This document shows, in pieces, positions 1 to 9,035 of a stretch of 64,000 nucleotides of DNA; the stretch's first letter is position 1; each line of letters begins with the position of its first letter. The notes beneath the pieces were generated by a model. That model searched no databases. It was not told the DNA's origin and worked only from the letters and a program-made list of their open reading frames with translations. The stretch is from Pseudomonas sp. (GTDB lineage: Bacteria; Pseudomonadota; Gammaproteobacteria; Pseudomonadales; Pseudomonadaceae). The position numbers and the translations under genes were made by a program. The stretch lies in contig VMRT01000020.1 in the NCBI GenBank assembly GCA_007713455.1, positions 1 to 64,000 on the forward strand, given 5' to 3'.

Positions 1-136
1 CTTGAGCGCCGAAGAGCGCATCGTCAGGTTACCCAGTCTCACTCAGGCTGCTGGAAGGCTTGAGCCGTATGAGGGGTGACTCTCAAGTACGGTTCTTAGG
101 GGAGGCAGGAGTGGTAACACTCCTGCTTTACCCGAC
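1..136 (+). mobile_element. Group II intron, 3' end (domains V and VI)
   Basis: This is the last part of a bacterial group II intron that begins left of the window. Domain V is recognisable at 62-95: the strand GAGCCGTATGAGG pairs with CTCAAGTACGGTTC in the usual 34-nt hairpin. Domain VI follows, with the stem GCAGGAGTG/CACTCCTGC capped by GTAA, and the intron appears to end in CCCGAC at 136. Flanking sequence from 137 onward is coding sequence of a relaxase gene on the opposite strand. The intron therefore lies antisense to the gene it interrupts and could not be removed from that gene's mRNA. The intron-encoded reverse transcriptase is outside the window. Confidence 0.85.
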
Positions 137-1056
137 TGAAGGCGCACATCGGCGTGGATGACGAGTCGGGTTTGGTGCACAGCGTAGTAGGCACTGCCGC
201 CAACGTGGCGGACGTTAACCACCGTCACCGAACCAGGGAAGGGCTCTGGCCGATCCTCCCCTGCAGCCCAGATGAGCGAGGGTGATACCCGCAAGAATGT
301 AAATGTGTTCTTCCATCCTGAGGGGCTAAGGACTTCGGCATCCCAGATCGCCTTACCGGCAGGATTGGCAATGATCAGGCCGTTGTCCTGAAAAACATTA
401 AATAGGGTCGAATTGCGTTCAGGCACGCCTTCGATACCCTGGCTCAGAAGGTGAGCCCGCAGTCGATCCGATACTGTCTTGCTTACCAGCCATACTGCGT
501 CTGGAGTAAACCAGCCATCGGAAGCCTGAGGCTGATTCAGTTTTAACTCGTTCTTGACCAAGTATCTCAGGCCGTCGAGGAGCTGCCGTTGGAGGGTGTT
601 ACGAGGCGCTGCTACAGCTCTATCTGGGTTGCCTCCGAGCTCGTTGGCCACGGATGCCTGATCTGACCTCGTAACAATGTCCCCCAGCACCCCGGCGTGC
701 TCAAACTGGCCAGCCAAGACGTATAGAAGCGAAGCCCAAAGTTCCGGATATTGAGACAACCAGTTCATCACCTCGGAAGGGATCACTCGCGTGTACAACA
801 AGCCGGCCGCAGCGCCGTGGAGCTTGTACTGGCGTCCTTTCACATAGTGGAAGCGATAATCTTCAGTGATCGGTCCATCCCATGCTCGCCAGGTTTTACC
901 GCTGCGCAGCTGGACGTTAACGTCTACCGCCACTTTCCCGATATCGTGGAGAAGAGCTGCAAAAACAACACCCGCTGACCAAGCCTCTGACTGTGCTGAC
1001 TGGATCTCTGGCGTGCTTCCTACTGGTAACACCAGCGACTGCCGCATCTTCAATGC
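137..1056 (-). pseudogene. traI: traI, MobH-family conjugative relaxase, internal fragment
   Basis: This is about 305 codons of the TraI relaxase/HD protein of integrative conjugative elements, which nicks the origin of transfer. The HD-type metal motif ALLHDIGK is present near the N-terminal end of the fragment, followed by the family's C-terminal region (DGWFTPDAVWLVSK, then a winged-helix-like stretch). Both ends are lost. The upstream part is replaced by an IS66 remnant at about 1056, where the reading frame runs into sequence antisense to transposase. The downstream part is cut by the group II intron at 136/137. Full-length family members are roughly 600 residues or more. The gene is dead, but it shows that an ICE of the MobH type once occupied this locus. 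Confidence 0.8.
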
Positions 1057-1919
1057 ATACCCGGTACTGCACTGCGACGAAACCCGCTTACAGGTGCTGC
1101 ACGAACCGGGACGCGATCCCACTGCGCAATCGTGGATGTGGGTGCAAACCGGTGGCCCGCCTGACAAGCCGGTGATCCTCTTCGACTACTCGACCAGCCG
1201 CGCGCAGGACGTCCCGTTGCGCCTGCTCGATGGCTATCGGGGCTACCTGATGACCGACGATTACGCCGGCTACAACGCCGTGGCCGCAAAAGATGGCGTC
1301 GAGCGCTTGGCTTGCTGGGCGCATGCCCGGCGCAAGTTCGTCGACGCACAGAAGGTACAGCCCAAGGGCAAGACCGGACGTGCCGACATGGCACTGAACC
1401 TGATCAACAAACTCTACGGCATCGAGCGTGACCTGAAAGAGGCCAGTGAAACCGAGCGCTTCGAGGCACGCCAGCAACGCAGCCAGCCGATCCTCGAACA
1501 ACTCAAAGCCTGGCTGGACAAAACCCAGCCGCAGGTCGCTGGGCAAACTGCTTTAGGCAAGGCGGTGAACTACTTGGCCAGCAATTGGAGCCGGCTCGTA
1601 CGCTACGTCGAAGGCGGACAGTTGCCCATCGACAACAACCGCGCCGAGAACGCCATCCGCCCGTTCGTCATTGGCCGCAAGAACTGGCAGCGACACGCCC
1701 AAAGGCGCGACGGCGAGCGCGCAGATCTACAGCCTGATCGAAACCGCCAAAGCCAACCGGCAAGAACCTTATGCCTGGCTGCGCTACGTCCTCGAACGCC
1801 TGCCAACGGCACAGCGCGTAGAAGACTACGAGGCGCTGCTGCCGTGGAACTGCTCGCCAGCCACTGCATCCTGAACGAGATGCCTCACCAACGGTAGGTG
1901 GGGTTTATGGAGCGCTTAC
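1057..1919 (+). mobile_element. IS66-family element, right-hand remnant
   Basis: This is the 3' part of an IS66-type element, containing the end of the tnpC transposase and finishing in GCGCTTAC (1912-1919), which matches the usual IS66 terminal sequence. The left end, tnpA and tnpB are missing, and the left boundary abuts traI codons at about 1056. No target-site duplication can be assigned because only one end remains. Confidence 0.75.
1062..1874 (+). pseudogene. tnpC: IS66 transposase TnpC, 5'-truncated and frameshifted
   Basis: This encodes the C-terminal half of the IS66 DDE transposase. It starts at the first catalytic region ([10 protein letters not shown]), continues through the second ([10 protein letters not shown] and CWAHARRKF) and reaches [19 protein letters not shown], the region of the last acidic residue. 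At about 1686 the frame changes: the family sequence RKNWLFSDTPKGA is broken because about five bases (TGTTC in relatives) are missing between AACTGGC and AGCGACACG. The rest ([28 protein letters not shown]) is read in another frame to 1874. The truncation and frameshift both rule out activity. Confidence 0.85.
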
Positions 1920-2266
1920 CCAATGTCCAAGCAGTCATGCGGAAGGCTGCTATCCATTCTGTGTACCTACTACTCGCCTGATCTCCGAATGGAGAGCAGA
2001 TGGTCGCATGGCCTGCTAGGCATTACTCCGCCATGATCTGCCTGTGGCGGCAGGCACTAAAGCCTCTTATGGCAGGCAAATAACGGCGATGTTATTGTGC
2101 AATTACTTATTCTCACTCTACAACGGCGAGAACAATTCGGGGCCCAGCCTCGTTACTCTGCGGTGATTCCCCAAAGCAGTGGACCGGAAAGCAACCGAAT
2201 GCGAAATTCTCGGAACAAGCATCCTCACGTCGCGATGGTGGCGGAGTAGACAAGATCAGGGGCTAA
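1920..2266. other. Intergenic, no gene seen
   Basis: These 347 bases between the IS66 end and the membrane-protein gene contain no convincing reading frame, RNA gene or repeat. The last 15 bases carry a G-rich ribosome-binding site (AGGGG) ahead of the ATG at 2267. Confidence 0.5.
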
Positions 2267-2800
2267 ATGAAAACCGCTTGGAAATGCTGGGTAAGTGAAA
2301 TCCGTTTCACTTGGGCGTTGGTATTCCTGCTGATCTGTATACCCGCTTTGCTTTACGGAACTACGATATCCTCAATGATTATGCTGATCGGTGTCGTCCT
2401 GTTGGGGGTACCCACTGCTCTGCTAGGCTTTATCATCATAAAAGATAAATCATGGTGTTTCCGCCTGGCCCGGCGCATGGCCGTAATGGTGGCGGTTCCA
2501 GCCCTGACTTTGGGAGTGATCCTAAATACCGACAGGCTTACCCCGGTTATGGCCTCGCCTATAGCCAAAGCGATCGAATCCTTCAAGCAGGAAAATGGGA
2601 GCTATCCGAAAACCCTTGCATCGCTCAGCCCAACGTATCTGCCAAGCCTACCAGCAGTGCGGGCTTCGGTTATTCAGCCTGAGGTTATCTACCGCCTGGA
2701 CGGTGGTCGTCCGTATTTAGTGGTGCCCTCAGCCGCCGGGGACGCCTTCTCAAAATACGAATACAGCTTTGAAGCTCGACGCTGGGTTCACTTCGATTGA
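2267..2800 (+). CDS. Unknown inner-membrane protein with pilin-like C-terminal segment
   Basis: The protein has 177 residues and I cannot assign it to a named family. Two or three hydrophobic segments fill residues 14-60 and 71-87, followed by a soluble, probably periplasmic tail. Residues about 98-125 (AKAIESFKQENGSYPKTLAS...PTYLPSLP) resemble the region after the N-terminal helix of type II secretion pseudopilins and similar proteins, where an amphipathic helix leads to a GxYP-x-L motif and a proline-rich loop. The rest (EVIYRLDGGRPYLVVPS, then FEARRWVHFD) fits the same kind of small beta domain. It stands alone between ICE debris and a catabolic operon on the opposite strand. The start has an AGGGG site six bases upstream. 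Confidence 0.65.
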   Translation: MKTAWKCWVSEIRFTWALVFLLICIPALLYGTTISSMIMLIGVVLLGVPTALLGFIIIKDKSWCFRLARRMAVMVAVPALTLGVILNTDRLTPVMASPIAKAIESFKQENGSYPKTLASLSPTYLPSLPAVRASVIQPEVIYRLDGGRPYLVVPSAAGDAFSKYEYSFEARRWVHFD

Positions 2801-2829
2801 ATTACTGCTGAATCTTATTAGGGTTCAAT

Positions 2830-2887
2830 GGCTGCTTCTGGCCGAATCCAGGCCTTCGCGACAGGCAGCTATCGGCCAGAAGCAGCC
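2830..2887. repeat. Long palindromic intergenic repeat, copy 1
   Basis: A perfect 16-bp inverted repeat, GGCTGCTTCTGGCCGA at 2830-2845 and its complement at 2872-2887, surrounds a loop with the weaker inner palindrome GGCAGCTATC. Related arms recur at 14981-14996 and 15386-15471. Repeats of this kind (TCTGGCCGA...GCAGCT...TCGGCCAGAAGC) are frequent between Pseudomonas genes. The hairpin lies after the stop of the membrane-protein gene and could also slow or end transcription. Confidence 0.7.
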
Positions 2888-2957
2888 GTAAGCATAAGAG
2901 CTACAGGTGCTTCTAAAGCCCGAAACAAGACCAGAAACCATAGCGGCACCGGACGGA

Positions 2958-3710
2958 TCAGACGTTCAGCCTGACCTCTCCAACTCCAGTCAGACCGAAA
3001 GTGATCGTCTGCCCCGGATCAGCCCAGTAAATACCAGTCCAACTGCCTGTAGCAATAAGGTCGCCGGCGCGCAACGGCGTGCCTTGCGCTGCAGCATGTC
3101 GCGCTAGCCACGGTAGAGACGACAGTGGATCGATAAAAGGATGCGAGCCGTTAGCGTTGACTACTTCGTGGCTATCAACCCATAGTTTCGTGGTTTGGTG
3201 TGACCAATTTGGCAGATCCAATAGCTGTACGGCAACGCCAAGAATGAGAGCCCGGTTGAGCTGTTGGTCGGCAAGTCGAAGCAACGGATCGGCATCTATT
3301 CCGCCTTCCAGACGTGTGTCGCAGAGTTCAATCGCTGGTAACCACGCATCAATCGCGAAGCGGATTTCGGTCAGATCAGGGGCGTCGGGAAGATCCCGCC
3401 CTAGACGGACAACGAGCTCACCCTCGATACCGAGCGCGGTGACGTAACCGGGCGGTACGTGCCAGCCTGATCGATGGATCGCAGTAGCCTGGACCGCCGC
3501 CGCGCTGATCATGCCGCCAGGGGAGCCCCCAAGTTTCCAGGCGGCCGGACGCGCGCCGTCGAACCAACCTAGGGCATGACCGACCCGGCGTTGTACAGCG
3601 TAGGCCGCGGCGGTGTCGGGCAGAGCCAGCCCGCTGAGAGGCTGGCGCTGGCCCGTGCGCCAGGCGGTTATCAAGCGCTTGGCAACGGCGTCGATGTGAG
3701 CCTCGCTCAC
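2958..3710 (-). CDS. 2-keto-4-pentenoate hydratase / oxo-acid decarboxylase family protein
   Basis: The protein has 250 residues and the fumarylacetoacetate-hydrolase C-terminal fold used by hydratases and decarboxylases of 2-oxo-enoic acids. Supporting features are the metal-ligand region GIEGELVVRLGRDL, the central AIELCDTRLEGG and the family signature AGDLIATGSWTG near the C-terminus. The GTG at 3710 is chosen because it gives a four-base GTGA overlap with the stop of the upstream dihydropyrimidinase gene, the spacing used throughout this operon; the longer frame to 3815 has a low-complexity Arg/Pro leader and lies inside that gene. As the last gene of the operon it probably handles a keto-acid product formed after ring opening and nitrogen removal. 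The substrate cannot be read from sequence. Confidence 0.8.
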   Translation of the reverse strand: MSEAHIDAVAKRLITAWRTGQRQPLSGLALPDTAAAYAVQRRVGHALGWFDGARPAAWKLGGSPGGMISAAAVQATAIHRSGWHVPPGYVTALGIEGELVVRLGRDLPDAPDLTEIRFAIDAWLPAIELCDTRLEGGIDADPLLRLADQQLNRALILGVAVQLLDLPNWSHQTTKLWVDSHEVVNANGSHPFIDPLSSLPWLARHAAAQGTPLRAGDLIATGSWTGIYWADPGQTITFGLTGVGEVRLNV

Positions 3711-5146
3711 ATCGGGATCTCGGTCTGCCGGCGGCGCGGCTTGGCCGGCTCGGGCCGGGCACAGGGCAGGAACTGACCACGGCCTGCGTCGCCGCGTGGC
3801 TGTTCGCCGTCCCATACGACGTCACCCCGGGACAGCGTCATCGCTGGCCAGGCGCTCAGATGCATGCCGGCATAAGGGGTGTAGTCCACATTGTGGTGCA
3901 GGCGGTCATTGTCCAGATGGAAGGTCTGCCCTTCGTCCCAGATCACCAGGTCCGCATCCGAACCGATGGCAATGCTGCCCTTGCGCGGATAAAGACCGTA
4001 GAGCTTGGCGGCGTTGGTCGATGTGAGGGCGACGAAGCTTTGGGGCGTGATTCGCCCGGTACGTACGCCCTCGGACCAGAGCAGGGCCATGCGCGTCTCG
4101 ACTCCGGGAATGCCGTTGGCGACCTGGTCGAACGACACTTGCTCGCCATGCGCTTTCTTGCCGCCCGGGCCGTCGTAGCGGAACGGCGCGTGGTCCGAGG
4201 AGAACACCTCGAACGAGCCGTTCTCCAGCCCGTCCCAGATGACCTGCTGGTTGGCCTTGTCCCGTGGTGGCGGGCTGCAGATGCACTTGGCACCCTCGAA
4301 GCTGTCGTCGCAACCCAACGAGTCGGCGGTGAGGAACAGATACTGCGGGCAGGTCTCGGCGTAAACCTTGAGGCCGTTGCTTTGCGCCCAGCGAATCTGT
4401 TCGACAGCCTCGCGGCCGGAAACGTGGACGATCAGGATCGGTACGTTCACCAGTTCCGCCAGAGCAATGGCGCGATGGGTCGCTTCGCGCTCCACCAGCA
4501 TCGGTCTCGACGTGGCGTGGTAGCGGGGCGCCGTGTGCCCGGCGGCAAGCAGACGCTCGGTGAGCCAGGCGATGCAGTCGGCGTTCTCGGCATGCAGCAT
4601 CACCATCGCGCCCTCACGGCGAGCGACCGACAAGGTGTCGAGGATTTCACGGTCGCTGAGCTTGAGTGCGTCGTAAGTCATGTAGATCTTGAACGAGGTG
4701 TAGCCCTCGGCAATCAGGGCCGGCAGTTGGTCGCGAAGGACCTCGGGTGTCGGGTCGGTGACGATCAGGTGGAAGGCATAGTCGATCACCGGCTTCTCCC
4801 CAGCACGGCCGTGATAGTCCTCCACGGCGGCGCGCAGGCTCTTGCCCTTTTCCTGACAGGCGAACGGAATCACCGTTGTGGTTCCGCCGCAGGCTGCCGA
4901 AACGGTGCCGCTGAGAAAGTCATCGGCCATGACCGAGCCATCACCAGTGGGCTGGTCAAGATGTACATGGCTGTCGATGCCACCGGGTGTGACGTGACGC
5001 CCTTTTGCATCGATTTCGCGGGCACCGGCCGGCAGGTCGAAGCCCAGCGCGGCGATGCGCCCGTCACGGATGCCGATGTCGCTGGTGAAGGTGTCCGCGG
5101 CAGTGACCACGCGGGCGTTACGAATGACGGTATCGAATGGTTGCAT
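3707..5146 (-). CDS. hydA: Dihydropyrimidinase / D-hydantoinase
   Basis: This is a 479-residue cyclic amidohydrolase that opens dihydropyrimidine or hydantoin rings to N-carbamoyl products in the cytoplasm. The binuclear metal site is complete: H60 and H62 (DSHVHLDQ), K153 as the carboxylated lysine (SFKIYMTYD), H185 (MLHAEN), H241 (IVHVSG) and D318 (FSSDHAPF). The length fits the family. The start lies one base past the stop of the upstream racemase-fold gene, and the end overlaps the next gene by four bases, so translation is likely coupled. It is the clearest enzyme in the operon and suggests a substrate, natural or intermediate, that contains a cyclic imide or amide. Activity on hydantoins versus pyrimidines is not decided. 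Confidence 0.9.
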   Translation of the reverse strand: MQPFDTVIRNARVVTAADTFTSDIGIRDGRIAALGFDLPAGAREIDAKGRHVTPGGIDSHVHLDQPTGDGSVMADDFLSGTVSAACGGTTTVIPFACQEKGKSLRAAVEDYHGRAGEKPVIDYAFHLIVTDPTPEVLRDQLPALIAEGYTSFKIYMTYDALKLSDREILDTLSVARREGAMVMLHAENADCIAWLTERLLAAGHTAPRYHATSRPMLVEREATHRAIALAELVNVPILIVHVSGREAVEQIRWAQSNGLKVYAETCPQYLFLTADSLGCDDSFEGAKCICSPPPRDKANQQVIWDGLENGSFEVFSSDHAPFRYDGPGGKKAHGEQVSFDQVANGIPGVETRMALLWSEGVRTGRITPQSFVALTSTNAAKLYGLYPRKGSIAIGSDADLVIWDEGQTFHLDNDRLHHNVDYTPYAGMHLSAWPAMTLSRGDVVWDGEQPRGDAGRGQFLPCARPEPAKPRRRQTEIPM

Positions 5147-5147
5147 G

Positions 5148-5873
5148 TCAGGCTTCCTGAAGTAGCCGGCCCCAGCCGGTGATGCGACGGGTATCCACGC
5201 CAGCGCGGCGCAGCATGTCCCACACCACGGTGGTCACGGTGTCGAACACCGGGACGCCGTGTTCGGCTTCCCAGTGGGCGACCCGGTGAGCGGCATAGAG
5301 ATTGGTGCAAAAGGTGGTGATTGCCTGCGCGCCGGCCGCGACCACGTCCGCGACCTGGCGGTCCAGCGTGGCGTCATCGACCAGGGCGAAGGCGAAGTTT
5401 TCCTGGATCCCCAGATGACTTTCGGTGCGGGCGTCGATGCCGACCTTGGCGTAGTTGGCGATGATCCTGCTTTGCACGTCGGCAAGGTACGGGGAAACCA
5501 GCCCCAGCCGCCTGATGCCGAAAGCCTCGAGCGCTTTGTTCAACGCGAGGACGGATGTGCTGGCGGGCACGCCGGTGGCCTCGGTGATGGCCGCGCAGAG
5601 CGCTTCATCCTGATCGAACCCCAGCCAGCCGGCGGAGGTGCCGCTCCAGCCGATCGCATCGACATGGGCGTCGGCGAGCAGCTTCGCGGCATCCAAGATG
5701 CGTGTCTGCTGGAACTGCCCGAGCGCGTCGGGGCTGAGGGCGATCTGGGTCACGGAAAACCGCGCGAAATGCACGCTGACTTCCGGCAGGCCGGAGACCA
5801 GCCGCTGGGTCAGCGGCTCGAGCGAGGTATTTGAAGAGGGCGTGAGGATGCCCAGGCGGATACGTTGGCTCAT
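5148..5873 (-). CDS. Asp/Glu racemase superfamily enzyme, arylmalonate-decarboxylase-like
   Basis: The 241-residue protein belongs to the group containing maleate isomerase and arylmalonate decarboxylase, with the N-terminal GILTPSSNT signature. Racemases and maleate isomerase use two cysteines. Here the first position is glycine (G78 in GWSGTSAGW) and only the second cysteine remains (C189 in TTFCTNLYA). One Gly and one Cys is the arrangement known for arylmalonate decarboxylase (G74/C188), so a decarboxylase or another one-cysteine reaction is more likely than racemisation. The ATG at 5873 overlaps the upstream stop as ATGA. A longer in-frame start at 5930 lies inside the upstream gene and is rejected. 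Confidence 0.8.
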   Translation of the reverse strand: MSQRIRLGILTPSSNTSLEPLTQRLVSGLPEVSVHFARFSVTQIALSPDALGQFQQTRILDAAKLLADAHVDAIGWSGTSAGWLGFDQDEALCAAITEATGVPASTSVLALNKALEAFGIRRLGLVSPYLADVQSRIIANYAKVGIDARTESHLGIQENFAFALVDDATLDRQVADVVAAGAQAITTFCTNLYAAHRVAHWEAEHGVPVFDTVTTVVWDMLRRAGVDTRRITGWGRLLQEA

Positions 5874-7231
5874 CGGGGAGTTCCAGCAACGGACGGATAG
5901 GGACGGAGCGGCTTCGGGCAGCGCTGCCACAGGGCCTGACAGACGCGGTCGGCCTCGGCGCGTATTGCAGCCTCGTCGACACGGGTGGCGCGGCCCTGGT
6001 CGATGACCAGCTCGCCGTTGACAAGAACGCTTTCCACGTCGGCAGCGGTGGCGTTGTGGATCAGGCTGCCCAGCGGGTCGATGCAGGGCGTGAGGTGCAG
6101 CTGACGAAAATCGAGGATGGCGAGGTCGGCGAGCATGCCCACGGCGACCAGGCCAAGGCGATCCGCCCAGCCCAGGGCGGTGGCGCCGTTGCCGGTGCCC
6201 ATGGCGAAAACGTCACGAGGCTGCCAGTCGTCCGCCACGAAGCCGGCTTGCAGACGGCCGATGGCCAGGGTCCAGCGCATCACCTCGATCATGTCGCCGT
6301 GCATGGTGTCGGTGGCGAGGCAGATCGGCGCGCCGGCATCAATCAGACGGCGGGTCGGCGCGATCCGCCCGGACATTGCATTGCCCACCGGGATATGTAC
6401 CACGTGCGCGCCGCTGCGGCCGAGCCGCGCGATATCTGCCTCGTCGACGTGAATGCAGTGGCCAGCCAGCAGGCGGTCGTTCAACAGGCCCAGCTCGTCC
6501 AGCAGCTCCACGGGGGAACGGTCGTGCCGTGCGCGAACCCAGTCCACCTCGTCCTGACTCTGCGCGAGGTGGGTGCTGATGGGTAGATCGTACCGCTCGG
6601 CGAGGGCAGCAATCTCCCGCAGGAACTCGACCGAACAGGTATCCGGTGCGTGGGCGGTCAGGTGTGCCTGGATACGGCCATCGGCCCGCCCAGCCCAGCG
6701 TTCGACGAACGCGGCGGCGCGCTCCAATTGCCGCTCGCCACGGGCGCGATCGAAGCGACGGTCGCCTTCCAGCACCGAGGCGAAATCGACATCCGCCAGG
6801 CGCTGGCTGGCGAACAGGCGCACACCGGTTTCTGCCATGCCGGCAACGGTAGCTTCGGCGTGGACGAAACTGTCCACCAACGTGGTGCAGCCGGCGCGCA
6901 GCGCTTCCAGCGCACCGAGGCGCGACAGGGCGAGTGCTTCGTCCTCGTTCAGCCAGGACGCCTGGGGCAGGCCCGGCGTGTAGGACGGGGCAAAACCGCA
7001 ATCGGGCGCCACACCCCGGACGAAATTCAGGCCAGCGTGGTAATGGGTGTTGACGAAGCCAGGGGTGACGACCCGGCTGGGCAAGGCGAGGGTCCGAGCC
7101 GCTGCCGGGCGTTCGTCGCCGATGAAGGCTATCTGCTTGCCACGGATACCCAGATTGGTCGTGCGCGCGACGCCGCCAGCCAGCAGCAATGTCGCATCGG
7201 TGATCAGCAGGTCGAGCATGTCGTCGGTCAT
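5870..7231 (-). CDS. Amidohydrolase, TrzN/AtzA/SAH-deaminase type
   Basis: The 453-residue protein is a metal-dependent hydrolase of the cytosine-deaminase/chlorohydrolase group, which removes amino or halogen groups from N-heterocycles or related compounds. Metal ligands are visible: H63 and H65 (VNTHYHAG), H221 (STHLAQ), and D308 (CLATDTM), with H258 in the AGHCIHVDE motif. The residue three after H221 is Gln (Q224), where many relatives carry Glu, so the reaction may differ from the standard deaminase. The ATG at 7231 overlaps the SDR stop by one base (TGATG); the longer frame from 7246 starts inside the SDR gene. It lies mid-operon, and its likely role is an early hydrolytic step on the imported compound. 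Confidence 0.8.
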   Translation of the reverse strand: MTDDMLDLLITDATLLLAGGVARTTNLGIRGKQIAFIGDERPAAARTLALPSRVVTPGFVNTHYHAGLNFVRGVAPDCGFAPSYTPGLPQASWLNEDEALALSRLGALEALRAGCTTLVDSFVHAEATVAGMAETGVRLFASQRLADVDFASVLEGDRRFDRARGERQLERAAAFVERWAGRADGRIQAHLTAHAPDTCSVEFLREIAALAERYDLPISTHLAQSQDEVDWVRARHDRSPVELLDELGLLNDRLLAGHCIHVDEADIARLGRSGAHVVHIPVGNAMSGRIAPTRRLIDAGAPICLATDTMHGDMIEVMRWTLAIGRLQAGFVADDWQPRDVFAMGTGNGATALGWADRLGLVAVGMLADLAILDFRQLHLTPCIDPLGSLIHNATAADVESVLVNGELVIDQGRATRVDEAAIRAEADRVCQALWQRCPKPLRPYPSVAGTPR

Positions 7232-8034
7232 CAGGCAGCCATCCATCCGCCGTCCACCATCAGGGTGGTGCCGGTCATGAAAGTCGAGTGGTCACTGGCG
7301 AGGAACAGCACAGCCAAAGCGATATCTTCAGGGCGCCCCAGGCGTGGCCAGGGAGTGCGGCTGGACGCACGAGCAAGCACGTCCGAGGCCACCGCACGGC
7401 CGCCCGCACCTGTCTGGATCTTGCCCGGCGCCACGGCATTGCAGACCACGAGGTCGGCCGCGTAGTCCGTGGCGATCTGCCGGGTCATGTAGTCGATCGC
7501 CGCCTTGGTGGTGCCGTAGCCCAGGTCTCCGGGCGCGGCGATCAGGCCGTGCTGGGACGACAGGTTGATAAGCCGGCCGCGCACCTCATTGACGGGGGGC
7601 TGCTCCACCATTTGACGCACGGCGGCGCGGCAGCAGCGGTAGACGCCGGTCAGGTTGACGTCCAGCAGGCGCTGCCAGTCGGCTTCGTCGAGCTCCAGCA
7701 GCGGCCGTGCATGGCGAATGCAGGCATTGTTGATCAGCACGTCCAGGCGGCCGAAACGTGCCACGGTCTGCGCCACGAGCGCGTCGACCTGAGCGGTATC
7801 GGCGACATCGGTGCGGAAGAAGGTGGCGCTGTTGCCGTCGCGGGCGATGAGCTCGGCTGTCGGATCGCCACCTTCGATGACTTCGGTCGTCACGTCGGCG
7901 ATCACCACGTCGGCGCCATTGGCAGCCAGCTGCCGGGCAATGGCACGGCCAATGCCGGAGGCTGCGCCGGTGACGATGCAGACCTTGCCGCTCATGTCGA
8001 AGCGGGCGGAGGGAAACGGGATGTGCTCAGTCAT
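7231..8034 (-). CDS. Short-chain dehydrogenase/reductase
   Basis: The 267-residue classical SDR has the nucleotide motif TGAASGIG (22-29), the NNAC variant of the usual NNAG (102-105), and the catalytic residues S160, Y173 and K177 (YGTTK). The C-terminal FMTGTTLMVDGGW is typical. It should oxidise or reduce an alcohol/ketone with NAD(P)(H). It overlaps the epimerase gene upstream by eight bases and the amidohydrolase downstream by one. The specific substrate is unknown. Confidence 0.88.
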   Translation of the reverse strand: MTEHIPFPSARFDMSGKVCIVTGAASGIGRAIARQLAANGADVVIADVTTEVIEGGDPTAELIARDGNSATFFRTDVADTAQVDALVAQTVARFGRLDVLINNACIRHARPLLELDEADWQRLLDVNLTGVYRCCRAAVRQMVEQPPVNEVRGRLINLSSQHGLIAAPGDLGYGTTKAAIDYMTRQIATDYAADLVVCNAVAPGKIQTGAGGRAVASDVLARASSRTPWPRLGRPEDIALAVLFLASDHSTFMTGTTLMVDGGWMAA

Positions 8035-9034
8035 GGTGTGCTCTAGCGCCGGATAGATCGGTGCCGTGCTCCCTGATCCAATGGTGGTAGTCCGCTTCCG
8101 CCTCGGTCAGCCCGAAGCGGGGCCGGAAGGTGCTGTCGCCAAGGAGCCGCTGGATCGACATGGAGGCGCGGTCGTAGTCAGCGAAATAGTCAATGTTGGC
8201 CCGTTCGCCCGATTCGGCCAGGCGCCAGCTGAAGTCCGGATAGCGAGCCGCGATGCAGGCGCACCAGTCGGCCAGGCTCCATTCGAATCCGGCCGCCAGG
8301 TTGTAGAGCGGATAGGCCCAGCTTGGTTGATCCAGCAGCGTGGCCATGGCAGCCGCTACGTCGCGTACGTACAGCCAGTCGCGTCGGCCAGCACGGGGAA
8401 GGATGGCCGTTTCGCCGTCTCGGGTGCGTACCAGAACCTGCAGTGGCGGACTCAGTGTGTCCCGTACGCCGGTGTCCGCCTCCCAAGGGCCGAAGCAGGT
8501 GCCCAGACGGCCAACCACCAGTGGCAGGCCTCGTATGGACGCCAGCCGCATGGCGGCCTCTTCGGCGGCACGCTTGGACATGCCGTAGAGGCCTTCCGGC
8601 AACAGCGGGGTGTCGTCTTCGCGTAGCGCCACCGGCGAACGCCCGCTTCGTCCGTATACGGAACCGGAGCTGGCATGCAGTACACGCTCGACCCCCGTAT
8701 CGGCGGCCGCGTTGAGTGCAGCAAGCACACCGCCGACGTTGACCTCGAAGATCGTCTGCGCGGCATGCCGCTCGCGCGCCTCGTCGGCGGTGATCGCGGC
8801 CAGCGTAACGACGCGCTGCGGGCGGTGCTGGCTCATCTCGGCACGCAGTGCATCGACGTCCCGTACGTCACCGATGGTGGACACGAACCGACCGGGTAAC
8901 GCTGCGAACGCGCGGTTGGCGGCTTCGGTCGGCGGTGAACGATCGAAACCGATTACCGTCTCGCCCGTCGCTATCAGGTGCTCGGCGAGCGCAAGGCCTA
9001 CGAAGCCACTGCTTCCAGTGATCAGCGTGGTCAT
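8027..9034 (-). CDS. NAD-dependent epimerase/dehydratase family protein
   Basis: The 335-residue extended SDR has the Rossmann motif TGSSGFVG (6-13), S123 in HASSGSVYG and the catalytic Y150/K154 pair (LYGMSK). The family includes sugar epimerases and dehydrogenases such as the D-erythronate dehydrogenase group. Its place between ABC transporter genes and SDR/hydrolase genes argues for a catabolic dehydrogenase rather than cell-surface sugar synthesis. The start ATG lies one base after the ABC ATPase stop. Confidence 0.82.
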   Translation of the reverse strand: MTTLITGSSGFVGLALAEHLIATGETVIGFDRSPPTEAANRAFAALPGRFVSTIGDVRDVDALRAEMSQHRPQRVVTLAAITADEARERHAAQTIFEVNVGGVLAALNAAADTGVERVLHASSGSVYGRSGRSPVALREDDTPLLPEGLYGMSKRAAEEAAMRLASIRGLPLVVGRLGTCFGPWEADTGVRDTLSPPLQVLVRTRDGETAILPRAGRRDWLYVRDVAAAMATLLDQPSWAYPLYNLAAGFEWSLADWCACIAARYPDFSWRLAESGERANIDYFADYDRASMSIQRLLGDSTFRPRFGLTEAEADYHHWIREHGTDLSGARAHHD

Positions 9035-9035
9035 C

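Noticed and set aside
3860-5182. A 440-codon plus-strand frame opposite the dihydropyrimidinase
   Set aside because: It is the antisense shadow of a GC-rich gene whose own metal ligands are all intact.
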